Part shown: positions 8,018-14,606 of the stretch, piece by piece
Position numbering within the stretch: position 1 is the stretch's first letter
Layout: the number at the start of each line of letters is the position of its first letter
Source of the DNA: DAOVIY01 sp964513365
GTDB taxonomy: Bacteria > Patescibacteriota > Minisyncoccia > UBA6257
Length of the DNA stretch: 46,411 nucleotides
Reading direction: 5' to 3'
Assembly: GCA_964513365.1 (NCBI GenBank)
Contig: CAZEMH010000002.1
Span: forward strand, 1-46,411
Notes under the pieces: model-generated
Database searches by the model: none
Told to the model about the DNA's origin: nothing
The model's input: only the letters and a program-made list of their open reading frames with translations
Made by a program: the position numbers and the translations under genes

Positions 8018-8103
8018 GGAGGAGTCGCATAATGGTATTGCAGGAGATTGCTAATCTCTAACGGTGTAAAAGCCGTTTGCGGGTTCGAATCCCGCCTCCT
8101 CCG
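8018..8103 (+). tRNA. tRNA-Ser(GCT)
   Basis: Acceptor GGAGGAG/CTCCTCC, anticodon stem GGAGA/TCTCT, loop TTGCTAA (anticodon GCT), long variable arm AACGGTGTAAAAGCCGTTT, T stem GCGGG/CCCGC, discriminator G. No encoded CCA (GCTA). Confidence 0.94.
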
Positions 8104-8111
8104 CTAATCAC

Positions 8112-8137
8112 AGCCTTTTAAAAGGGCTTTTTATTTT
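8112..8137 (+). terminator. Intrinsic terminator behind tRNA-Ser
   Basis: AGCCTT/AAGGGCT hairpin (one bulged G) followed by TTTTATTTTT. It separates tRNA-Ser(GCT) from rpsO. Confidence 0.65.
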
Positions 8138-8177
8138 TAATATTGCTTTAATAAAAAGATTATGATAATATAAAAAT

Positions 8178-8438
8178 ATGCTTACTACAAAACAAAAAGA
8201 AAAAATTATTAAAGAGTTTGCTACACATAAAAAAGACACTGGGTCACCTGAAGTACAGGTTGCTTTATTAACAAAAGAAATAAAATTATTAAGCAAACAC
8301 TTAAAAAAGCATCCAAAAGATTATCATTCTAGAAGAGGTCTTTTAGGTATGGTCTCTGGCAGAAGAAGGATTTTATCTTATTTAAAAAAAGAGTCAGTTC
8401 GTCGTCATAACAAAATAGTGAAGAAGCTTGGATTATAA
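8178..8438 (+). CDS. rpsO: 30S ribosomal protein S15
   Basis: Binds the central domain of 16S rRNA early in 30S assembly. The 86 residues match the family in length and in the conserved core (TGSPEVQVALLT, HPKDYHSRRGLLGMVSGRRR). A TATGAT box at 8161-8166 lies 11 nt before the ATG, leaving almost no leader, so the structured S15-binding leader known from other bacteria does not fit here. Starts the unit rpsO-NYN-pnp. Confidence 0.97.
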   Translation: MLTTKQKEKIIKEFATHKKDTGSPEVQVALLTKEIKLLSKHLKKHPKDYHSRRGLLGMVSGRRRILSYLKKESVRRHNKIVKKLGL

Positions 8439-8441
8439 TTT

Positions 8442-9002
8442 ATGATTATTAGACACAAAAATCAGCGCGTAGCAGTTTTAATAGATGTTCAAAATCTTTA
8501 TCATTCTGCAAAAAATCTTTACGGTGCCAGAGTAAATTTTAAGAATCTTCTTTTGGAAGCAATAGCTGGCCGTCAATTAATCAGGGCAATTGCATATGCT
8601 ACTAAGGCAGATGAACCAGGTGAGGGTTCTTTTTTTGATGCTTTGGAAAAAGCTGGAATAGAGGTTCGATTAAAAGATTTGCAAGTTTATCCTGATGGAA
8701 CAAAAAAAGGGGATTGGGATGTGGGATTGGCAGTAGATGCTGTTAGGCTGTGTAGTAATGTTGATGTAATTGTTTTAGTAACTGGAGATGGAGATTTTAT
8801 TCCTTTAATAGAATATTTAAAAGCATTAGGAAAGCATATAGAGGTAATAGCTTTTGGTAAAACTTCTTCTTTTCGGTTGAAAGAAATAGCTGATGAGTTT
8901 ACTGATTTGGATTCTCGTGCAGACTATTTTTTATTTAAATCTCAGAAGCAAAGTTTTACGAAAAAATTGCCTAATATTATTAAAATAAGGTTAAAAAAAT
9001 AA
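8442..9002 (+). CDS. NYN-domain (LabA/DUF88-like) putative ribonuclease
   Basis: 186 residues with a PIN-like NYN fold: AVLIDVQNLYHSA near residue 10-22, an internal DWDVGLAVDAV (about 92-102) and VLVTGDGDFIPLIEYL (about 110-125), which carry the Asp residues expected at a metal-dependent nuclease centre. The substrate is not known; NYN proteins are generally thought to act on RNA. It starts 3 nt after the rpsO stop and ends 22 nt before pnp, so it is embedded in the classical rpsO-pnp operon, which supports an RNA-processing role. Confidence 0.85.
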   Translation: MIIRHKNQRVAVLIDVQNLYHSAKNLYGARVNFKNLLLEAIAGRQLIRAIAYATKADEPGEGSFFDALEKAGIEVRLKDLQVYPDGTKKGDWDVGLAVDAVRLCSNVDVIVLVTGDGDFIPLIEYLKALGKHIEVIAFGKTSSFRLKEIADEFTDLDSRADYFLFKSQKQSFTKKLPNIIKIRLKK

Positions 9003-9024
9003 AATTGAATTTAAAATTATTGTA

Positions 9025-11157
9025 ATGGAAAAAAAACAGTACGAATTGAAAATTGGAAATAAAATTATTGATGTTGAGTTTTCTAATTTAGCAGAGCAAT
9101 CTAACGGTTCAGTAATTGTAAGAATGGGTGATACTGTTGTATTGGCTTCTGCTGTAATGGGTAAAGAAGATAGGACAGATTTAGATTATTTTCCTCTTAT
9201 AGTAAATTATGAAGAAAAATATTATGCTGCTGGTAAAATATATGGCAGTCGTTTTTTAAGAAGAGAATCCCGACCATCAGAGAGTGCTATTTTGACAAGC
9301 CGCCTTATAGACAGAACTATCAGGCCTCTTTTTCCAGTCAATATGAGAAGAGATGTTCAATTAGTAATTACATGCTTATCTATTGACGAAGACAATGATC
9401 CTGATATTTTAGGGATTATTGCTGCATCATTAGCATTAGGAACTTCTAATATTCCATGGCAAGGGCCAGTAGCAGCATTAAGAATCAGTTGGGCAGAAAA
9501 AACTGGATTCATAATCAACCCTACTTATAAAGAAAGAGAAGAGGCGTTATTAAATACAGTAGTTTCAGGGCCTGATAATGTAATAAATATGTTGGAAGCA
9601 GAAGCTAAAGAGGTTTCTGAAAGCATTATTGATGAAGCCATAAAAATGGCCCAGAATGAAATTGTAGAACTTAATAAACAATTAAATCAGATTATTGCTG
9701 AAATTGGCTCTGCTAAAACAGAAATTGTTTTAAAAGAATACAACAAAGACATTGAAAAAGAAATCTTAATTTTTTTAAGAGGAAAATTAGAATCTGCTCT
9801 TTATATTAAAGACAAAACTGAAAGAAATAATAAATTATTCAACCTAAAGGAAGAATTAATGGACTATCTTAAAAGCAAGAATTTTTCAGATGAAAACTTA
9901 AAAGATGTTAATCCTATTTTAGAACAAGAAATTGATAAAGTTGTACATAAAAATATTTTGGAAAATGAGAAAAGGCCTGATCTAAGAAAATTAGATGAAA
10001 TTAGGCCTTTAGAAATATCTATAGATATTTTACCTCGGCCACATGGCTCAGCTTTATTTATGAGAGGCAAAACCCATGTTTTATCAGTTGTTACATTAGG
10101 TGCTCCGGGAGATGTTTTGCTTTTACAAGGCATGGAAGTAACAGGAGAGAAAAGATTTTTGCATCACTATAATTTTCCTGCTTATTCTTCAGGAGAGATA
10201 GCGCCCTTAAGAGGACCAGGAAGAAGGGAAATTGGGCATGGCGCTTTGGGAGAAAAAGCGATTTTGCCAATGATTCCTTCGCAAGAAAAATTTCCTTACA
10301 CCATTCGTGTGGTTTCAGAAATTTTATCTTCAAATGGATCTACTTCAATGGCAGCTACTTGCGCTTCATCTCTGGCTTTAATGGCTAGCGGAGTTCCTAT
10401 CAAAGAGCATGTTGCTGGAATTGCTATGGGGTTGATAATGGGAAAGGGAGGCGAATACAAGATTTTAACTGATATTCAGGGGCCAGAAGATCATTATGGA
10501 GACATGGATTTTAAAGTTACTGGAACTAAGAATGGAGTTACTGCTTTACAGATGGATGTAAAAATGAAAGGAGTGGGATCACAGGTCTTAAAAGAAATAT
10601 TAGTTAAAGCCAAGGAAGCAAGACTTTTCATATTAGAAAAAATGAATCAAGTTATTTCTGAACCTAGAAAAAATCTTTCTTCTTTTGCTCCAAGAATATT
10701 TACTCTCAAAATAAAACAAGAACAAATAGGCAGCCTTATTGGCCCCGGAGGTAAAATTATAAATAAGATTATTGAGGATACTCAAGCCGCTATTGATATT
10801 AATGACGATGGAACTATTTTTGTGACAGCTCCTGATGAAGAAAAAGCTCAATTAGCTATTTCTAAAATTAAAGAAGCAACTAAAGAATTTTTACCAGGAG
10901 AATTAGTTGATGGAGAAGTTTTACAGATTAGAGATTTTGGAGCTATTATAGGGTTGGGTGGTCGTAAAGAAGGATTGCTTCATATTTCTGAATTAGCTCC
11001 GTATCACGTAACTAAGGTTGAGGATGTAGTCCATCAAGGCGAAATTTTAAAATTAAAGATTAAAAAGATAGAACCTAATGGCAAAATTTCCCTTTCTTTA
11101 AAAGATGTAAGTGATAGCGAGAATTTAAAAAAGGGAAAAAGCATAAATAAGAAATAG
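9025..11157 (+). CDS. pnp: Polyribonucleotide nucleotidyltransferase (PNPase)
   Basis: Phosphorolytic 3'-5' exoribonuclease. The 710 residues contain two RNase PH-like domains (first near 1-230 with RLIDRTIRPLFP; second near 325-555 with PLRGPGRREIGHGALGEKA), a helical linker between them, a KH domain (IGSLIGPGGKIINKI, about 570-585) and a C-terminal S1 domain (GELVDGEVLQIRDFGAIIGL). Length is normal. Third gene of the rpsO-NYN-pnp unit. No Shine-Dalgarno sequence is visible before the ATG. Confidence 0.97.
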   Translation: MEKKQYELKIGNKIIDVEFSNLAEQSNGSVIVRMGDTVVLASAVMGKEDRTDLDYFPLIVNYEEKYYAAGKIYGSRFLRRESRPSESAILTSRLIDRTIRPLFPVNMRRDVQLVITCLSIDEDNDPDILGIIAASLALGTSNIPWQGPVAALRISWAEKTGFIINPTYKEREEALLNTVVSGPDNVINMLEAEAKEVSESIIDEAIKMAQNEIVELNKQLNQIIAEIGSAKTEIVLKEYNKDIEKEILIFLRGKLESALYIKDKTERNNKLFNLKEELMDYLKSKNFSDENLKDVNPILEQEIDKVVHKNILENEKRPDLRKLDEIRPLEISIDILPRPHGSALFMRGKTHVLSVVTLGAPGDVLLLQGMEVTGEKRFLHHYNFPAYSSGEIAPLRGPGRREIGHGALGEKAILPMIPSQEKFPYTIRVVSEILSSNGSTSMAATCASSLALMASGVPIKEHVAGIAMGLIMGKGGEYKILTDIQGPEDHYGDMDFKVTGTKNGVTALQMDVKMKGVGSQVLKEILVKAKEARLFILEKMNQVISEPRKNLSSFAPRIFTLKIKQEQIGSLIGPGGKIINKIIEDTQAAIDINDDGTIFVTAPDEEKAQLAISKIKEATKEFLPGELVDGEVLQIRDFGAIIGLGGRKEGLLHISELAPYHVTKVEDVVHQGEILKLKIKKIEPNGKISLSLKDVSDSENLKKGKSINKK

Positions 11158-11163
11158 ATTTTC

Positions 11164-11188
11164 TTGACATTCGTTTTTGTGATATAAT
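11164..11188 (+). promoter_or_regulatory. Promoter with extended -10 element
   Basis: TGATATAAT at 11180-11188 is an extended -10 box. A TTGACA at 11164-11169 is only 13 bp away, too close for normal -35 use, so the extended -10 probably drives the gene at 11227. Confidence 0.5.
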
Positions 11189-11226
11189 AAATATATGGAA
11201 TCCTAAAATTTTAATTTTTAAAAAAC

Positions 11227-12372
11227 ATGCCAGAAAATTTTTCTTTACCTTCAAATATTTCTAATGAAGATCCTGGGAAAACTCCTAATCAGCAAGAACC
11301 AGGACAAAGGTTTTCTCCTCCGCCTTCTAATGTTTTTATTAGAACATCAGAATCAGATTTAGAAAAAATTAAGTCTGAAGGAGGAGCAATTTCGGGAATG
11401 CCACCACCGCCTGCTCCTCCACCTCCTCCACCTCCTCCATCACCGCCACCTTCAGATTCTTTTGCTTATGTTCCACCTGCAGAACAAACGCCTGATACAC
11501 AGCCACAGCCAAAACCTAGCATACAACCAGAACCAGCTTTTTCTGATTCTGAACCTTCTTTTGCTCCAGAACAACCAGCAGGAATATCTGAATTTCCAGT
11601 TACTGAACCAGAATCTCCACAAAAAAATAAATTATTACCTTTTATTGTTATAGGTGTGTTGATTATAGCAGTTGTTGCATTAGGATATTTTTATCTTTGG
11701 CCTAAATTTTTTCAGGCTGGACCTGTAGTTACTACAACAACTAGTACAAGTATTCAGACAACTACTACAACCTTAGCTGCTTCACCATACCCTCAGATTA
11801 GCGGTCCATTTCAGAAATCTCTTTTTAATATAGAAATTAGTGGTCCAGATGTTGTAAAATCCATAAAAGATGAAGCTACTTCTGAATTAGCCTCTCCCGG
11901 AACTTTTAAAATTCTTGTTCCTAAGGTACATAATGATCCTCTTACAAACGAAGAAGTTGTTCTTTCTCTTGTTCCACAATTGCCAGTGAGATTAAAGCCT
12001 TATATGCTAGCTCGTAAATATTTAATTTACTCTTATTATGGCGAGGTTAATCCATCTCTTGGTTTGATTATTGACATTGGAGAAGAAAGCAAAGAGGAAG
12101 TAAAATCCATTTTCTTGGCTTGGGAAAATAGGCTTGGAATCTTAAATGATTTGAAAGAACTATTCCTTGTCGATATTCCTAAAAAAACAGCTAATGATTT
12201 TAAAGAAACTACTAATGCAGGGGCAGAAATTCGTTACTTCACTTATTCTGGAGAAGAAGCAGCCATTACCTATGCTTTCTTTGGTCAATATTTAATAATG
12301 AGTTCATCCTTAGAATCAATTAATAGCGCTATTTCTCATCTTCAGGGTACAACCGAACCAATCTATCCATAA
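11227..12372 (+). CDS. Single-pass membrane protein with Pro-rich cytoplasmic region
   Basis: 381 residues, function not recognised. Residues 1-135 are polar and very rich in Pro, including an almost pure proline tract at about 59-76 encoded by CCN repeats. One transmembrane helix follows (LLPFIVIGVLIIAVVALGYFYLW, shown by hydrophobicity, about 136-158), then a Thr-rich linker (about 168-188) and a globular domain of about 190 residues, presumably outside the membrane. The topology (Pro-rich inside, TM, Thr-rich stalk, outer domain) suggests an envelope structural or surface protein. It has its own extended -10 promoter and lies between pnp and ftsH. Confidence 0.75.
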   Translation: MPENFSLPSNISNEDPGKTPNQQEPGQRFSPPPSNVFIRTSESDLEKIKSEGGAISGMPPPPAPPPPPPPPSPPPSDSFAYVPPAEQTPDTQPQPKPSIQPEPAFSDSEPSFAPEQPAGISEFPVTEPESPQKNKLLPFIVIGVLIIAVVALGYFYLWPKFFQAGPVVTTTTSTSIQTTTTTLAASPYPQISGPFQKSLFNIEISGPDVVKSIKDEATSELASPGTFKILVPKVHNDPLTNEEVVLSLVPQLPVRLKPYMLARKYLIYSYYGEVNPSLGLIIDIGEESKEEVKSIFLAWENRLGILNDLKELFLVDIPKKTANDFKETTNAGAEIRYFTYSGEEAAITYAFFGQYLIMSSSLESINSAISHLQGTTEPIYP

Positions 12373-12410
12373 TTGCTTTTTAATTTAGTTTAAGATAAAA
12401 TAGTATTGCT

Positions 12411-14219
12411 ATGAATAAATTAGCCAAGTCTTTTTTAATAGTGCTTCTTCTTTTTTTAGCTCTTTCTTTGTTGTTTTCCGCAATAGAAGGTAACTCTTCA
12501 AAAACAAAAGAAGTAAGTTTTTCTGAAGCAATCCAATCTTTAAAAGAACAAGAAGTAAGTAAAGTTGTAATTCATCCTAGCCATATTAATATTTTTCTTC
12601 AGGATGAAACTATTTTAGTTACAGAAAGAGAATTAAATGTTTCTTTTTTAGAAACTCTCCAAAGTTTTGGATTTTCTCCAGAAGAAATATCTGCTTTGAA
12701 TATAGAAGTTGAAGGAGACAGTACGTCAGCTATTTTTTTCACTATAATACTGCCAATACTTATTCCGATTGTTCTAATAGGATTTTTGTTGTTTTATTCT
12801 CTTCGTCGGGCTAATCAAGGAGCAATGCAAATCTTCTCTTTTTCCAGATCTAATATTAAATTATTTTCTCCTTCTAAAGATAGAATTACTTTTAAAGATG
12901 TTGCTGGATTAAAAGAAACCAAGGAAGAATTAAAAGAAGTTGTTGAGTTTTTAAAAACTCCAAAGAAATTTCATGATTTAGGAGCAAAAATTCCTAGAGG
13001 AGTTCTTTTAATGGGGCCGCCGGGATCTGGGAAGACACTTTTAGCCAGAGCAGTAGCAGGAGAGGCTAAAGTTCCTTTTTTTCATATTTCTGGGTCAGAA
13101 TTTGTAGAAATGTTTGTTGGGGTTGGAGCAAGTCGCGTGAGAGACACTTTTGCTACAGCTAAAAAAGCAGCCCCTTCAATTTTGTTTATTGATGAAGTAG
13201 ATGCTATTGGCAGGGTAAGAGGTGCTGGTATTGGTGGAGGCCATGATGAAAGAGAGCAAACATTAAATCAGATTTTAGTTGAAATGGATGGTTTTGATAG
13301 AGACACAAAAACTATTGTTATTGCAGCAACAAATAGGCCAGATGTTTTAGATCCTGCTTTATTGAGACCAGGGCGTTTTGATAGACGTGTGATTTTAGAT
13401 TTGCCTAGTATTAATGATAGAGAAAAGATATTAGAAATTCATGTTAAAGGCAAAAATCTGGCTCCATTAGTTAATTTAAGAGAAATAGCAGAACGAACTC
13501 CAGGATTTTCTGGCGCTGATTTAGCTAATTTAACAAATGAAGCAGCTATTTTAGCAGCTAGAAGGAACCAAAAAAATATTACACAGAAAGAGTTATTGGA
13601 TTCTATTGAAAAAGTTATCTTAGGGCCAGAAAGAAAAAGCAGGGTTTTAACAAAAAAAGAAAAAGAAATTACTGCTTATCATGAAGCTGGTCATGCCTTA
13701 ATATCTGCTTTACTTCCTAATACAGCCCGTGTAAGAAAGATTTCTATTATAACGCGCGGGAGAGCAGCTGGTTATACAATGCGAATGCCAACTGAAGAAA
13801 AATATATGAAAACCCTCTCAGAATTTTTAGATGATTTATGTGCTCTTTTAGGAGGATATGCTGCTGAAGAAATTAAGTTTAAAGAAATATCAACAGGCGC
13901 AGCTAATGACTTAAAAGAAGCAACAGATATTGCAAGAGGAATAGTAACTAAATACGGAATGAGTAAAAAAATAGGACCAATTTCTTTTGATAAAACAGGA
14001 GAATTGATATTTTTGGGCAGGGATATTTCCACTGAAAAGCAATATTCAGAAGAAACAGCGGCAAAAATAGACAAAGAAGTAGTCAGTATTCTTAAAAAGT
14101 GCTATAATCGTACCAAGAAATTACTTAAGCAGAACATCAATAAGCTGGAAAAAGTCACCAAAGAATTAATGAAGAAAGAAACATTAGAAAAGGAGGAATT
14201 TGAGCAATTAATAAAGTGA
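12411..14219 (+). CDS. ftsH: ATP-dependent zinc metalloprotease FtsH
   Basis: Membrane-anchored AAA+ protease that degrades misfolded membrane and regulatory proteins. 602 residues: a TM helix at about 5-23, an extracytoplasmic segment, a second TM at about 103-125, the AAA module with GPPGSGKT (Walker A, about 203-210), SILFIDEVDAIG (Walker B) and the second region of homology ending in RPGRFDRR, then the metalloprotease domain with HEAGH (about 424-428). Its TGA stop at 14217-14219 ends just one base before the interrupted tRNA at 14221, so both are probably on one transcript. Confidence 0.97.
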   Translation: MNKLAKSFLIVLLLFLALSLLFSAIEGNSSKTKEVSFSEAIQSLKEQEVSKVVIHPSHINIFLQDETILVTERELNVSFLETLQSFGFSPEEISALNIEVEGDSTSAIFFTIILPILIPIVLIGFLLFYSLRRANQGAMQIFSFSRSNIKLFSPSKDRITFKDVAGLKETKEELKEVVEFLKTPKKFHDLGAKIPRGVLLMGPPGSGKTLLARAVAGEAKVPFFHISGSEFVEMFVGVGASRVRDTFATAKKAAPSILFIDEVDAIGRVRGAGIGGGHDEREQTLNQILVEMDGFDRDTKTIVIAATNRPDVLDPALLRPGRFDRRVILDLPSINDREKILEIHVKGKNLAPLVNLREIAERTPGFSGADLANLTNEAAILAARRNQKNITQKELLDSIEKVILGPERKSRVLTKKEKEITAYHEAGHALISALLPNTARVRKISIITRGRAAGYTMRMPTEEKYMKTLSEFLDDLCALLGGYAAEEIKFKEISTGAANDLKEATDIARGIVTKYGMSKKIGPISFDKTGELIFLGRDISTEKQYSEETAAKIDKEVVSILKKCYNRTKKLLKQNINKLEKVTKELMKKETLEKEEFEQLIK

Positions 14220-14252
14220 TGCGCACGTAGCTCAGTGGCAGAGCGCCGCCCT

Positions 14253-14303
14253 TATATTAATGGTTTGTTTTAATAGCTTGATAAGGATGAAACCATTAAT
14301 ATA
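14253..14303 (+). repeat. Inverted repeat in the 5' part of the insert
   Basis: Positions 14253-14266 are the exact reverse complement of 14290-14303 (14 bp, TATATTAATGGTTT-like arms) around a 23-nt loop. It lies between the 5' half of the outer tRNA and the left flank of the inner tRNA. Confidence 0.85.
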
Positions 14304-14334
14304 TTAATTGTCTTTTTGTTTGTGAATCTTTGTT

Positions 14335-14409
14335 GGGCGTATAGCTCAGTGGCAGAGCGGTTGTCTTATAAACAACAGGTCCTAGGTTCGATCCCTAGTA
14401 CGCCCACCA
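14335..14409 (+). tRNA. tRNA-Ile(TAT), nested inside another tRNA gene
   Basis: Complete cloverleaf: acceptor GGGCGTA/TACGCCC, D stem GCTC/GAGC, anticodon stem GTTGT/ACAAC, loop CTTATAA (anticodon TAT), variable AGGTC, T stem CTAGG/CCTAG, discriminator A, encoded CCA at 14407-14409. All stems pair perfectly. Its D arm and neighbours (TAGCTCAGTGGCAGAGCG) are identical to those of the surrounding tRNA. The flanks 14298-14332 and 14408-14439 are complementary, so the tRNA would sit at the tip of a long helix. A UAU anticodon is rare in bacteria, which usually read AUA with lysidine-modified CAU. Confidence 0.93.
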
Positions 14410-14478
14410 AAGATTCAGAAGAGGAAACAATCAATATAAGACGGTGGTCGCAGGTTCGATCCCTGCCGTGCGCACCAA

Positions 14479-14551
14479 GGGCACTTGGCGCAGTGGTTAG
14501 CGCGTCCGCTCGACATGCGGAAGGTCATAGGTTCAAATCCTATAGTGCCCA
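14479..14551 (+). tRNA. tRNA-Val(GAC) with C at position 33
   Basis: Acceptor GGGCACT/AGTGCCC, D stem GCGC/GCGC, anticodon stem TCCGC/GCGGA, loop TCGACAT (anticodon GAC), T stem ATAGG/CCTAT, discriminator A, no encoded CCA. Position 33, almost universally T, is C here. It starts one base after the CCA of the interrupted tRNA. Confidence 0.9.
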
Positions 14552-14554
14552 CAA

Positions 14555-14579
14555 GACGTCTTAAATAGGCGTTTTTATT
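14555..14579 (+). terminator. Weak terminator behind the tRNA cluster
   Basis: ACGTC/GGCGT hairpin (one T-G pair) with loop TTAAATA, followed by TTTTTATTTATTT. Confidence 0.5.
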
Positions 14580-14587
14580 TATTTGTA

Positions 14588-14596
14588 TGTTATAAT
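14588..14596 (+). promoter_or_regulatory. Extended -10 promoter of the glycosyltransferase gene
   Basis: TGTTATAAT at 14588-14596. The box ends 10 nt before ATG 14607, so the transcript should begin only a few bases before the start codon. Confidence 0.6.
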
Positions 14597-14606
14597 ATAA
14601 AAAACT

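Larger units (their letters stand above)
14221..14477 (+). tRNA. Interrupted tRNA gene whose anticodon loop contains another tRNA gene
   Basis: 5' half 14221 to about 14255: acceptor GCGCACG, D stem GCTC/GAGC, anticodon 5' strand CCGCC and the start of the loop (CTTAT). 3' half about 14436-14477: end of loop (ATAA), GACGG, variable TGGTC, T stem GCAGG/CCTGC, acceptor CGTGCGC, discriminator A and encoded CCA. All acceptor, D and T pairs are perfect; the anticodon stem has one C30-A40 mismatch. With a 7-nt loop CTTATAA, about 182 nt must be removed and the anticodon would be TAT (Ile); the body also resembles tRNA-Val. The splice point is ambiguous because TATA occurs at both ends. Function is uncertain: it may be a real tRNA with a new type of intron or an inactivated gene. 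Confidence 0.65.

Noticed and set aside
14253..14439. Group I intron in the interrupted tRNA
   Set aside because: Without the inner tRNA only about 107 nt remain, no P3/P7 core sequences are visible and no candidate 3' end is a G.
14251..14440. Archaeal-type bulge-helix-bulge intron
   Set aside because: The loop ends can pair (CTTATATT/AATATAAG), but no clear 3-nt bulges flank a 4-bp helix and bacteria are not known to have the splicing endonuclease. Kept only as an open idea.
14316..14564. Open frame of 82 codons
   Set aside because: It runs over the nested tRNA, the 3' half of the outer tRNA and tRNA-Val; the peptide is a translation of tRNA sequence.
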